Of a stretch of 64,000 bases of DNA, positions 26,301 to 34,716 are shown piece after piece. Both the position numbers and the translations under genes were made by a program. How positions within the stretch are numbered: the stretch's first letter is position 1; every line of letters starts with the position of its first letter. The notes under the pieces were generated by a model. That model searched no databases, was not told where the DNA came from, and was given only the letters and a program-made list of their open reading frames with translations. The DNA comes from Streptomyces filamentosus (GTDB taxonomy: Bacteria; Actinomycetota; Actinomycetes; Streptomycetales; Streptomycetaceae). Location: NCBI RefSeq assembly GCF_014654895.1, contig NZ_BNBE01000003.1:1206501-1270500 (forward strand). The letters are read 5' to 3'.

Positions 26301-27056
26301 TTGCCTTTTTCCCTGCACCACGGTGATGCCCTCAGTGTCCTTGCCGGTCTGCCGGACGACTGCGTCGACTCCGTCATCACCGACCCGCCGTACAACAGCG
26401 GCGGGAGGACCGCGAAGGAGCGCACCACCCGCTCCGCCAGGGCGAAGTACACCTCCGCCGACGCCCAGCACGCCCTGCCGGACTTCACCGGCGAGAACAT
26501 GGACCAGCGGTCCTACGGCTTCTGGCTGACGCAGATCATGACCGAATCCCACCGCCTGACGAAGGAGGGCGGCACCGCTCTGCTGTTCACCGACTGGCGC
26601 CAGCTCCCCGTCACCACGGACGCGATCCAGGCGGCCGGCTGGCTGTGGCGCGGGGTGCTCGCCTGGCACAAGCCGCAGGCCAGGCCGCAGAAGGGCCGGT
26701 TCACGCAGAACTGTGAGTTCATCGTCTGGGCGTCAAAGGGGGCGATCGACGGCTCCCGGAACCCTGTCTACCTGCCGGGCATGTACAGCGCCTCACAGCC
26801 CTCGGGAGCGAAGCGCCGGCACATCACCCAGAAGCCCGTCGAGGTGATGCGCGAACTGGTCAAGATCGCACCGCCGGGCGGCACGGTGCTCGACTTCTGC
26901 GCCGGATCCGGCTCCACCGGCGTCGCCGCCCTGCTGGAAGGCCGCGACTTCATCGGGGTGGAGAAGACCGCGCACTATGCGTCGATCGCGGCCGACCGGC
27001 TCACCGAGACGGTCCGCGGGACCCTGACGCAGGACGACGTAGTTCTCGCCGTCTAG
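26301..27056 (+). CDS. Orphan DNA methyltransferase, beta class
   Basis: 251 aa from TTG 26301; upstream in-frame sequence has no coding bias. The catalytic motif is DPPY at residues 28-31 and the AdoMet-binding motif FCAGSGSTG at 199-207. DPPY before FxGxG is the beta order, which includes N6-adenine and N4-cytosine enzymes. The KPVEVMREL segment is typical of this group. No restriction endonuclease lies next to it, so it may protect the element from host restriction during transfer. The target is unknown. Confidence 0.9.
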   Translation: MPFSLHHGDALSVLAGLPDDCVDSVITDPPYNSGGRTAKERTTRSARAKYTSADAQHALPDFTGENMDQRSYGFWLTQIMTESHRLTKEGGTALLFTDWRQLPVTTDAIQAAGWLWRGVLAWHKPQARPQKGRFTQNCEFIVWASKGAIDGSRNPVYLPGMYSASQPSGAKRRHITQKPVEVMRELVKIAPPGGTVLDFCAGSGSTGVAALLEGRDFIGVEKTAHYASIAADRLTETVRGTLTQDDVVLAV

Positions 27057-27192
27057 AGCGTCAACTGCGCTGCCTTTGGCGGCAATCGACTCTCTTTTTC
27101 AGTCCCTTGCGGTTTCACCCCGCCAGCGTGCTCGTCATTCGCCGGCCGGTCTGTGCGCCGCCATCCGTGTCTCATAGGAGGCCGTACTTCTC

Positions 27193-27843
27193 ATGCCCGA
27201 ATCCACAGAACCCGCGGACGGCGGGATGCTGGAGCCGGTTCGCATTCCGGACCCGCAGCTGGAGGGAATCGAGGCGAGCGTCCGGCGGCTCATGGAGCAG
27301 TCGGAACAGCAGGCCCGGCAGCTCGACCACCTCTCCTCCGCTCCGGCCCCGGACCGATCGCCGTTCGCCGCGTTCGGCATGCCCGGGTTCGGCGGGGGGC
27401 CTCCCGCAGCGCCGCCGGAGCCCCGCCCGATCCTGGAACTCGCGGGGGAGGAGCGCGAGGACGAGCTGGACGCCCTGTCGGACTGGGTGGACGACTTCCT
27501 CCTCCCCGTCTACGGGGCGGAGGTCACCACCGCGGCGCCCTGGTGCCTGCAGTGGCAGGAGCACGACGACGTCGTGGCCTGGCTGCATGCCCTGTGGCTC
27601 GCCTACCAGCAGCACAAGGAACCCGACGCCGGCCTGGCCGGGATGTTCGTGTGGCACCGGGACTTCCTCACCCACGCCATCGCGGCGATCCGCGCGCCCG
27701 GCGGCCCGCTGTCGGCCTGCATGACCTCTCCCGACCGGCCCGCGCACCGCCTGCTGCCCGGCCCGCCGCCGTCCGCCCGTACGGAAACGGCGAGCGCAGC
27801 GCAACCCGCCGGTGCCGCGGAGCCGGACGAGCCGACGTCATGA
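27193..27843 (+). CDS. DUF4913 domain protein
   Basis: 216 aa, ATG at 27193 with AGGAGG twelve bases upstream. The N-terminal 70 residues are acidic with a short helix (EGIEASVRRLMEQSEQQARQLD). The central domain LSDWVDDFLLPVYGAEVTTA...WCLQWQEHDDVVAWLHALWLAYQ is the DUF4913 signature, a family common in Streptomyces plasmids and integrated elements. The tail is Pro/Ala-rich. ATGA overlap with the next gene. Confidence 0.85.
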   Translation: MPESTEPADGGMLEPVRIPDPQLEGIEASVRRLMEQSEQQARQLDHLSSAPAPDRSPFAAFGMPGFGGGPPAAPPEPRPILELAGEEREDELDALSDWVDDFLLPVYGAEVTTAAPWCLQWQEHDDVVAWLHALWLAYQQHKEPDAGLAGMFVWHRDFLTHAIAAIRAPGGPLSACMTSPDRPAHRLLPGPPPSARTETASAAQPAGAAEPDEPTS

Positions 27844-28319
27844 GCGCGGGACAGCCGGCCTTCGGCCTGAGCTTCGACCCCCGTGCTCTGACCGACCTCC
27901 TGCAGGCGCCCGGCGACATCCGCGACCTCACCCTCTCCTACCTGCAGGAAGTCGTGAACGCCCAGCGCTTCGGACTGCGCCTCACCGGAGACCTGGAGGG
28001 CTACCGCAAGCTGTTCGTGGACGCCCGCAAGGACTGGCGCGTCGTTTACGGGCTCCGCCCCGCGCCCGCGGAGTCCACACATCAGCGGGAGATCCACGTC
28101 GTCGCGGTCCGGCCGCGCGCGGGCAACGACGTCTACGACGAGGTCGGCCGCCGCCTGGGGATGATGCGCCGGCCCTTGAGCGCCCGCACCCACGCGGCAC
28201 GCTCCCGCTCCCCGCAGCTGACCACCCGCGCTCCCGTCCCCCGGCCCGGTCCGCCGCTCTCCGGCATGCCGGGCCTGCCCCGCCCTGCGCAGAATCCCGC
28301 GCACCATCACACCCGCTGA
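27840..28319 (+). CDS. RelE/ParE-like fold protein
   Basis: 159 aa, ATG at 27840 overlapping the upstream TGA. Residues 1-115 read like a RelE/ParE toxin fold: a two-helix start (ALTDLLQAPGDIRDLTLSYLQEVV), then RLTGDLEGYRKLFVDARKDWRVVYGLRP and a final strand-helix EIHVVAVRPRAGNDVYDEVGRRL. The tail is Pro/Arg-rich. No small antitoxin gene follows; the coupled DUF4913 protein would be the only partner candidate. The toxin function is inferred from fold only. Confidence 0.6.
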   Translation: MSAGQPAFGLSFDPRALTDLLQAPGDIRDLTLSYLQEVVNAQRFGLRLTGDLEGYRKLFVDARKDWRVVYGLRPAPAESTHQREIHVVAVRPRAGNDVYDEVGRRLGMMRRPLSARTHAARSRSPQLTTRAPVPRPGPPLSGMPGLPRPAQNPAHHHTR

Positions 28320-28336
28320 ACCCGTGGAGCTCGCCT

Positions 28337-29038
28337 ATGCCCCCTGAACCCGCGCCGGCGGCAGGCCGGCGTGCGGTTTCTCCGCTCGACCACCGCATCG
28401 AAGCCGTCACCGGCCATGACGTCGACACGCTGTGGGCCTTGCGCGACCGCGGTGTCCTCGACGAACCGCACGCCCGTCTGGTCGACCGGCACCGCGAGCT
28501 GGCCAGGGCCCAGACCAGCGTCACGTTCTACCTCAAGCTCCTCAACCGCCTCTCCAGCGGCGAGTTCCCCGTCGACACCGCCTGGTTCGAGCGCGTCGAC
28601 CGTGCCGTGGACCAGATGGAGGAGGCCGCCGGTGAACGTGACGCCGCCGCCCGCAAGGTGCTCGCGGCCCTGGAACCCATCGAGGCCGCCACAGCAGCAC
28701 CGGTGCGCGGGGAAGGAACGCTCACGACCGAGGACCAGGCGGCACTGCTCGCTATCGCCGGCGGAGCCAAGCTGTATGAGCACCTGCTGACCGGCCGGCT
28801 GTCGGTGACCGTCGCCTCCGGCACCCGTATCCCCTATGCCGAGGTGCGGAAGCTGGAGGACGCCGGCCTGGTCGTCCGGGATACCGGCCACCCCTTGCAC
28901 GCCGGCCAGCCGGTCGCTCTGACCGATGCGGGCCGCGCCGCGCTGTTCGCGGCCCGCCGGGCGCCCACCACCAGGCAGGTGACAAAGCCCCCGGCCCGGC
29001 CTGGGGCATGGCCGTCCACCCCGGCTCGGCGGCGCTGA
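28337..29038 (+). CDS. Hypothetical protein with winged-helix C-terminus
   Basis: 233 aa, ATG at 28337, GGAG eight bases upstream. The N-terminal two thirds are helical (IEAVTGHDVDTLWALRDRGVLDEPH, LKLLNRLSSGEFPVDTAWFERVDRAVDQMEEA). The C-terminal part GRLSVTVASGTRIPYAEVRKLEDAGLVVRDT...VALTDAGRAALFAAR resembles a winged-helix domain ending in the usual LTxxGRxAL turn. Possibly a DNA-binding regulator of the element. Confidence 0.6.
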   Translation: MPPEPAPAAGRRAVSPLDHRIEAVTGHDVDTLWALRDRGVLDEPHARLVDRHRELARAQTSVTFYLKLLNRLSSGEFPVDTAWFERVDRAVDQMEEAAGERDAAARKVLAALEPIEAATAAPVRGEGTLTTEDQAALLAIAGGAKLYEHLLTGRLSVTVASGTRIPYAEVRKLEDAGLVVRDTGHPLHAGQPVALTDAGRAALFAARRAPTTRQVTKPPARPGAWPSTPARRR

Positions 29039-29054
29039 TCCCACCGAAAGGCTC

Positions 29055-29801
29055 TTGTTGTCCTCCACCGAACCCGCGCCCGCCAGGAAGCCCGTCCCCG
29101 TCGTTGATTTCGGCCTGGACGACTTCGACGCCGACGAAGAGGTCCTCCTCGACTTCGATCGCCGGGTCGGAGTCGGGGAGATGCTCACCCCGCTCGCCGA
29201 GCACCACTCCGCCGATGGCGTGCACAGCTACTACGTGTTGTTCGACGGATCCGTCACCTGGGGAATCCCCGGTATGCCGCAGCTGATGGCCCTGCACCTT
29301 CAACGCGACCGGCAGAAGCGGACGTTCACCTTCGAGGGGAAACGGCTGCCGCTGCCCGCGATGGCGCAGTCCTGGCTCATCCACCGTGGCTGCCCGCCCG
29401 AAGCCATCGTCCTCGACCCCGAGCTGGGGCCACCGGCGTCGGACGAGACGACGCGCGCACTGGAACGCCGTCTCGCCGGCGACGGCGACCACTACGCCAT
29501 GGGCTACTCCTACACCCGCGACGACCCGGACGACATGGTCACCGTCGTCGCGCTGCGCGCCCTGGACGAGCGGGCCCCCAGCCCGTTCCGCGTCCTGGTC
29601 GAAGAGGTCGACACCGACGCATGGACCCACACCCTGCGCGAGGGCGGCTTCGCCACCCAGGCCGAGGCCCTGCGCTGGTGTTACAGCCGGCTCGACGGCG
29701 AGGCCGCGCCCCTCCCGCCGGTCCGCCCGGCAGCCGCAGCCACCCGCCCGGCCGGCTTGCCCAAGGCCCCTGCCGCACACCCGCCCGGCCGCTCGCGCTG
29801 A
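29055..29801 (+). CDS. Hypothetical protein
   Basis: 248 aa, TTG at 29055. The first 70 residues are acidic (DFGLDDFDADEEVLLDFDRRVG). Two similar alpha/beta units follow, one around LAEHHSADGVHSYYVLFDGSVTWGIPG and another around GDHYAMGYSYTRDDPDDMVTVVALRAL. The C-terminus is Ala/Pro-rich. No family recognised. It is the last gene before the right copy of the 54-bp element. Confidence 0.6.
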   Translation: MLSSTEPAPARKPVPVVDFGLDDFDADEEVLLDFDRRVGVGEMLTPLAEHHSADGVHSYYVLFDGSVTWGIPGMPQLMALHLQRDRQKRTFTFEGKRLPLPAMAQSWLIHRGCPPEAIVLDPELGPPASDETTRALERRLAGDGDHYAMGYSYTRDDPDDMVTVVALRALDERAPSPFRVLVEEVDTDAWTHTLREGGFATQAEALRWCYSRLDGEAAPLPPVRPAAAATRPAGLPKAPAAHPPGRSR

Positions 29802-29819
29802 GCACCACCGCCGACGAGA

Positions 29820-29873
29820 GCGGCGAAACATAGCCGACGATCGCCGGTTAGCCAAACCGGCGATTCTCCGGAC
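29820..29873 (+). promoter_or_regulatory. 54-bp conserved palindromic element, right copy
   Basis: Matches the element at 9160-9213 (read on the other strand) except at two positions. It has the same inverted repeat, here GATCGCCGGTT and AACCGGCGATT with spacer AGCCA. It ends 77 bases before the ATG at 29951. The opposite orientation means each copy points toward the operon beside it. Confidence 0.6.
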
Positions 29874-29950
29874 TCTTAGTGCAGCCGCCGGGACGACGCC
29901 CGCAGCGGCCACCCATCTCATCCCTATGCCTTTACGGAGGTCTCTTCAGC

Positions 29951-30298
29951 ATGCGCTCCACCCGAATTGCCATCACCGCGGCGATGCTCGGCGCCATCAC
30001 CCTGCCGGTGCTGTCCGCCACCACCGCCAGCGCGGCACCCGCCGCCGCTCCCACGGCCCTCGCGACCAGCTGCTACGACCTGCCGCCGCTGCCGTACGAG
30101 GTGCACACCGCGGCCGTCACCATCCGGTCGAAGGCCACCTCGAACTCCACCGCCCTCGGCATCCTCTACCGCAGCCACAAGTTCACCGTGCACAAGAAGA
30201 GCGGCAACTGGCTCTACATCACGGACAGGACCACGGGCGTCAAGGGCTGGGTCTCCGGCACGTACGTCTACCGCGACGTCCGCATGTGCCTCGACTGA
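29951..30298 (+). CDS. Secreted SH3-domain protein
   Basis: 115 aa, ATG at 29951 with ACGGAGG upstream. Signal peptide MRSTRIAITAAMLGAITLPV up to about residue 30 (TASAAPA). The mature part is a bacterial SH3 domain: VTIRSKATSNSTALGILYRS, then SGNWLYITDRTTGVKGWVSGTYVYR. Such domains bind cell-wall peptides. It is the first gene after the right 54-bp element and could act at the surface during mating. Confidence 0.85.
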   Translation: MRSTRIAITAAMLGAITLPVLSATTASAAPAAAPTALATSCYDLPPLPYEVHTAAVTIRSKATSNSTALGILYRSHKFTVHKKSGNWLYITDRTTGVKGWVSGTYVYRDVRMCLD

Positions 30299-30405
30299 GA
30301 GCCGCACCCGCGCCCTTTCCCGTCCCACCGGCTGAGCTACCGGGACGCCTGCGAACTCCCCACCTTCCCCTCCGGTATCGCCTTCCGGAAAGGAAACCTT
30401 TCCCT

Positions 30406-30885
30406 TTGTCTGACGACATACCCGACGTCGGTGAAGACGTCGTAGGCGTGCTCACCGCACGGATCGAAGCCCATCTCGGAACGAGCATGGACCACTTGAA
30501 GGCCGTGGTCACCGACGATCCGGCCACGAACCCCTACGTCACCGACATCGTCAAGTGGCACGGTCTGCTTCTCGACGCCCAGGCGGTGCTCGACCGCGCG
30601 GAGGACGAACTCCTCGCCGCACTGCAGACCCAGCCCAGTGAGGTCGACGACCCGACGATGGACCTCGCCCACCGTGTGAACGCGGCCGTCACCGCCCGCG
30701 ACGGCCGGGCCCTGGTCGTGCGGTGGCTCCTCAACCCGGACGCTCCGGGCAAGAAGGGTCCCGCCGCCGAACGCCTCGCCCGCCTCCGTTCCCGAACGGG
30801 GCCGGCGGTGCAGACCAGCCCGGCTGGCCCGCCTGCGGGAGTACCCGCGCCGGCGGTGGCCCGAGCGGCAAGGGCCCTGCGGTGA
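30406..30885 (+). CDS. Hypothetical protein
   Basis: 159 aa, TTG at 30406 with AAAGGA about eleven bases upstream. Helical N-terminus (IPDVGEDVVGVLTARIEAHLG) and a long second helix (VDDPTMDLAHRVNAAVTARD). The tail is Pro/Ala-rich. GTGA overlap with the next gene. Family not recognised. Confidence 0.6.
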   Translation: MSDDIPDVGEDVVGVLTARIEAHLGTSMDHLKAVVTDDPATNPYVTDIVKWHGLLLDAQAVLDRAEDELLAALQTQPSEVDDPTMDLAHRVNAAVTARDGRALVVRWLLNPDAPGKKGPAAERLARLRSRTGPAVQTSPAGPPAGVPAPAVARAARALR

Positions 30886-31327
30886 GCGTGCGAATCAAGA
30901 CCAGCACCATGGACAGCGAGCTGCAGGACGTCTTCGGCCCCCCGTCTCCGAGCTGCACGAGGCGGCATGCGGCCCCGATGCCTCTCCCGCGCTCGCCCGG
31001 GCCATGGAACTGCGCTCCTTCCTCGCCCTGACCGAGGAACAGGTCGCCCGCGTCCGCGACCGCGTCCACGCGGACATGCGGCCGGACCGCGACATGGGCG
31101 AGCTGTCGGCGGACCAGCTCCGCTTCGACTCGCAGTGGCTGGAGGCGGCGCTCGAAGCCCGCGACGGCTACCGCACCGCGCTCGGCGAGCTGCTGCGAAC
31201 CATGCCCACGCTCGACCAGCGACCCCGGCCCGTCCGCATGACCCAGCTCAGGGCCACCACCACCCTGGCCCCGCCTGCCGCCCCGGCACCCCCGCATGCC
31301 GGGGCGGCCCGGCCCCGCCGACCGTGA
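30882..31327 (+). pseudogene. Hypothetical protein gene with frame break in a C-run
   Basis: GTG at 30882 (GTGA overlap) starts VSVRIKTSTMDSELQDVFGPP. At 30936-30943 the coding frame changes inside a run of six C; seven would give FGPPVSELHEAACGPDASPA and the rest of the protein (ELRSFLALTEEQVARVRDRV) to the TGA at 31327. The total length is one base short of a multiple of three. 148 aa when repaired. A start at 31004 would give the C-terminal part alone. Function unknown. Confidence 0.5.
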
Positions 31328-31337
31328 AAGCCCCCGC

Positions 31338-31751
31338 TTGCCCCATCCCACGTCCACCGAGATAGCCGGACGGATCGAGGAACTGTACGGCGCTCCGCTC
31401 GCCGACCTCGAAGCCTGTGCCCAGGACCAGCCGCCCGGGATGCTCGCCGCCCTGCTCGGCATGCACACCGACCTCGCCCTCGCCGAGCGCAGCATCGACT
31501 TCCACCGTGAGCATCTCGCCCGGCTCCTGAACCCGGACCGGCAGATCAACCGGCACGAGGTCTCCCACCTCCTCGACGGAGCCCGCCGGCTCGCCGAAGC
31601 CGTCGCCACCCGCGACGCCCAGACCAAGTCGGCCTCCGCGGTTCTGCAGAGCCTGACCCGTACCTCGGCCCCGGCACCCTCCCCGCCGGCTTCCGCGCCG
31701 CCCGTACCGGCTCCGCCCCGCCCGGCCCCAAGCGCGCCCCGAAGCCGCTGA
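31338..31751 (+). CDS. Hypothetical protein
   Basis: 137 aa, TTG at 31338 (a weak GAAAG upstream). Helical protein: STEIAGRIEELYGAPLADLEA, MLAALLGMHTDLALAERSID, and LDGARRLAEAVATRDAQTK, then a Pro/Ser tail. Lies 10 bp after the previous gene and 41 bp before the HxlR-type regulator. Function unknown. Confidence 0.55.
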   Translation: MPHPTSTEIAGRIEELYGAPLADLEACAQDQPPGMLAALLGMHTDLALAERSIDFHREHLARLLNPDRQINRHEVSHLLDGARRLAEAVATRDAQTKSASAVLQSLTRTSAPAPSPPASAPPVPAPPRPAPSAPRSR

Positions 31752-31792
31752 CCCGCAGGCGAATCCCTCTTCACTTCCCAGGAGTCCCTCCC

Positions 31793-32590
31793 TTGGCCAT
31801 CACCGCTCTGCCTCCCGACACCGACGCCGACATCGCCCGGGTCACCGAGGCCCTCGCCATGATCACTCCGCGCTGGAACGTCAGGATCATGCTGGCGCTC
31901 TCCGGTCCGCCGCTGCGCTACAGCGAGCTGGCGGCCCGGGTGCCCTGGCTGCAGAACGGCCAGCTCCACCCCAAGCTCAAGTCGCTGTGCGACGCCGGGC
32001 TCGTCGAGCGCACCGAACACACCGCGCGGCACGTCGCTTACGGCCACACCGACCGTGGTGCCGCCCTGCTGCCGGTGCTGCCGGTGATCGTCGCCTGGGC
32101 CGAGGAGCACCTGGAGAAGCCGGAGCGTCCGCTCCCCGCGATCGAGCAGGTCGAGGACAGCCTCATCCTGCTCACCCGCCGGCACGCCGCCGCCCTGCTG
32201 TGGGTGCTCAAGCAGCGCGGAGAAGTCAGCGGCCGGGCGCTGGCCAGGATGGTCATGCCCAGCAGCGACTGGACCAACGTCTACCCGCCGCTGCGGCAGC
32301 TGGTGGCCGACGGCCTGGTCGACACCGACGGGATCGGCCGGCCGTACCGGCTGTCCGCGGCGGGCGACGGCCTGGGGCCCGTTCTCGGAGCTCTGTCCGC
32401 GTGGTCCGCTGGCCAGCCCCTCAGCAAGGCGGGCCAGCACCCGGTCTGGGGGCATCCCCAGGTAATGCCCGCGCCGAAGGGATGGGTCAGCAACCAGTCC
32501 CGGCCGACGTGGCGCAACCGCGACCTCTTCTCCCACGCCACGCCCGCCCGTCCGGTGGTGGCCGTCCCGGCGGGAGGCCCGCGCCGATGA
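31793..32590 (+). CDS. HxlR-type winged-helix regulator, two wHTH units
   Basis: 265 aa, TTG at 31793 with CAGGAG upstream. Residues 10-95 form the first winged helix: MITPRWNVRIMLALSGPPLRYSELAARVPWLQNGQLHPKL...TDRGAALLPVL, an HxlR-type pattern. A second unit runs from about residue 125: RRHAAALLWVLKQRGEVSGRALARM, VYPPLRQLVADGLVDTDG, ending YRLSAAGDGL. Coupled by ATGA to another winged-helix gene and then to an MFS gene. It probably regulates this transport and ligase cluster. Confidence 0.8.
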   Translation: MAITALPPDTDADIARVTEALAMITPRWNVRIMLALSGPPLRYSELAARVPWLQNGQLHPKLKSLCDAGLVERTEHTARHVAYGHTDRGAALLPVLPVIVAWAEEHLEKPERPLPAIEQVEDSLILLTRRHAAALLWVLKQRGEVSGRALARMVMPSSDWTNVYPPLRQLVADGLVDTDGIGRPYRLSAAGDGLGPVLGALSAWSAGQPLSKAGQHPVWGHPQVMPAPKGWVSNQSRPTWRNRDLFSHATPARPVVAVPAGGPRR

Positions 32591-33105
32591 CCACCCTGTT
32601 CACCTCCGCCGAACTGGACAAGGCCATCGTGCTGCTGGCATCGCCGCCGCTGGTCCGGCTCATCACCGAGATCGACGACAACGGGGCGATACCGCCGCGA
32701 CGGCTGGCCGGGATCCTCCACGACCTGTCCCCGCACCACCTGCGCTGTGCTGTCGAGACGGGCCGCGGCCATGGTCTCGTCCGGTCCGTACCCGGCGTCG
32801 GACTGGAACTCACCGAGGCCGGTTCGGCCCTGGCGGACCTCTACGACGCGACCGCCCGATGGGCCCGCCGCCACAACTGTCCGGAGCCGGTCAGTGATTT
32901 CGGCAGCCGCGTCCGGCACACCTTCGACCTCCTGGCGGCCTCGCTCGCGACCGAGCAGGCCGAGCGCCTCGCTTCCCCGAGTACCGGGTCCTTGTCCGGC
33001 TCCGGGCGCGAGAGGGACCTCGATCTTCTTCGCGACCTGCTGATCCAGTGGCTGACCAGTAATCCGCAGGTCACCGCGCTGCCCGAGCCTGAGCCGGCCG
33101 CGTGA
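32587..33105 (+). CDS. Winged-helix regulator
   Basis: 172 aa, ATG at 32587 overlapping TGA. Residues 1-90 resemble a winged helix (LVRLITEIDDNGAIPPRRLAGILHD, then GLELTEAGSALADLYD). The rest is helical with no recognised effector domain. GTGA overlap with the MFS gene suggests local control of it. Confidence 0.7.
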   Translation: MTTLFTSAELDKAIVLLASPPLVRLITEIDDNGAIPPRRLAGILHDLSPHHLRCAVETGRGHGLVRSVPGVGLELTEAGSALADLYDATARWARRHNCPEPVSDFGSRVRHTFDLLAASLATEQAERLASPSTGSLSGSGRERDLDLLRDLLIQWLTSNPQVTALPEPEPAA

Positions 33106-34337
33106 GCGCAGCGGTCATGCCCCGGCACGCGCGCCACACCGCCGGGCTGATGGGCGGCATCTACCTGCCACGTACGGCGGACGCCCTGGCGTTCGCCATG
33201 TCCACCTACGGCATCCCGCTTCTGGTCCTGGCCACCACGCGCTCCGCCACGCTGACCGGCGCCGCGTTCGCCCTGGAGTGGATCCCGAGGCTGGCGGCGT
33301 TCGGGTGGGCCGGGTCGGTCGTCGACCGGCGCGGAGCCTCCGTCGTCTTCCACCTCGCCTCGCTGGGGCGGGCGCTGGCCCTCGCCGCCGGCGCGGTCCT
33401 TCTCTACCTTCATCCGTCCGGCATCGTGGCGAGCGTGACCGTGATGGCGCTCGCGGCGACCACCGGTGTGCTCACGGAGTTCAGCTACATCGCGGCCGAG
33501 ACCGCGGGGGCCGCCGCCGGCCGCCGGGCCGGTGCACGCGCGCACCGGGTCCAGGCCGTTCTGCTCGGGATCGACCAGACCGCGACCCTGACCGGCCCCG
33601 CGCTCGCCGGACTGCTCCTGCTCACCGGCCCGCCGCAGATGCTCGCGGTGATCACCGCGCTCTCGCTGCTGGCCGCGCTGCTTGCCCTGCGCACACCCCC
33701 GTCGCCCGTCGCCCCGGCCCGGGCACCCCGGAATCAGGCGGACGCCGGCCTGCTCACCGGGTGGCGCACCATCCGCTCCCTGCCCGCGCTCGGCTGGCTC
33801 GTGACCGGGCTCACTGTGTCGAACCTGGCCACGGGCCTCTTCCAGGCGGCCGGGCCCGTGATCGTCGTCCAGCACTTCGGGCAGTCGACGACCGCCGTCG
33901 GGCTGGTCTGGTCCGCCGCCGCCGGAGCGACGCTCCTGGCCGTCACCATCTGCCGGTTCGCGATCGACCGCCTGGGCCTGTGGCCGGTCGGCGCCGCCTG
34001 CGCCGCTCTCGCCTCGATCGCCTGTCTCGCCGCCGCCCAGGCCCCCGACTACCGCTCCTACCTGATCCTCGTCGCCCTCCTCATGGCGGGCGAAGGCGGC
34101 ATGACGGTGGTCCTGCGCACCCTGCGCTCCCGCCTCATCCCGCCGGAGAAGTTCGGCAGCACCCTGTCGGTGACCATCCTCATCCTCCTGCTGCCCTTCC
34201 CCGTCGCCGGCGTGCTGACCGCGCTCACCTCGCCCGAGGCACTCGGCCACGTCATCACCGTCTGCGCCGCGCTGCAGGCACTCGGGCTGTTCTGCGCCTT
34301 CGCCCGCCTGCGCACCGATCCCGCCTTGCACGCCTGA
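33102..34337 (+). CDS. MFS transporter
   Basis: 411 aa, GTG at 33102 (GTGA). Twelve hydrophobic segments, the motif A-like loop LAAFGWAGSVVDRRGAS between helices 2 and 3, and a central basic loop RTPPSPVAPARAPRNQ. Probably an exporter. It sits between two winged-helix regulators and an ATP-grasp ligase, so it may export the product of that ligase. Confidence 0.85.
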   Translation: MSAAVMPRHARHTAGLMGGIYLPRTADALAFAMSTYGIPLLVLATTRSATLTGAAFALEWIPRLAAFGWAGSVVDRRGASVVFHLASLGRALALAAGAVLLYLHPSGIVASVTVMALAATTGVLTEFSYIAAETAGAAAGRRAGARAHRVQAVLLGIDQTATLTGPALAGLLLLTGPPQMLAVITALSLLAALLALRTPPSPVAPARAPRNQADAGLLTGWRTIRSLPALGWLVTGLTVSNLATGLFQAAGPVIVVQHFGQSTTAVGLVWSAAAGATLLAVTICRFAIDRLGLWPVGAACAALASIACLAAAQAPDYRSYLILVALLMAGEGGMTVVLRTLRSRLIPPEKFGSTLSVTILILLLPFPVAGVLTALTSPEALGHVITVCAALQALGLFCAFARLRTDPALHA

Positions 34338-34372
34338 CCCCGCCACGCTTTCCCCAGCCTGTGGAGACCCCC

Positions 34373-34675
34373 ATGCCCGCTGTCGCTCTCGGCTCGAACC
34401 CTGCGCGCGGTCGCACCATCACCGAGCAGTTCCACGCCTTCGACGCAAACAACCCGCACGTGTACCGCGCCCTGGAGCGCCTGGCCGCGCGCCGCCTCGC
34501 CGCCGGCGCCACCCGCGTCGGTGTGAAGGATCTCTTCGAGGACCTGCGCCGCCAACTCCCGCACGGCGTCGCCGGGCTGAACAACAACTTCACCGCCCTC
34601 TACGCCCGCCGCCTGGTTGAGGACCACCCCCGCTGGGCCGGCGCGTTCGAGCTGCGCCGTCGCCGCGCCGCCTGA
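34373..34675 (+). CDS. Phage-type small DNA-binding-like protein
   Basis: 100 aa, ATG at 34373 with GTGGAG seven bases upstream. The pattern FHAFDANNPHVYRALERLAARRLAAG...VKDLFEDLRRQL...LNNNFTALYARRLVEDHPRWAGAFELRRR occurs in small proteins of phages and plasmids with a predicted helix-turn-helix-like fold. Lies between the transporter and ATP-grasp genes. Function unknown. Confidence 0.65.
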   Translation: MPAVALGSNPARGRTITEQFHAFDANNPHVYRALERLAARRLAAGATRVGVKDLFEDLRRQLPHGVAGLNNNFTALYARRLVEDHPRWAGAFELRRRRAA

Positions 34676-34716
34676 CCGCCCCGTCCCGCCCTCTACCGAT
34701 ACGGAGAAGCCCCTTT

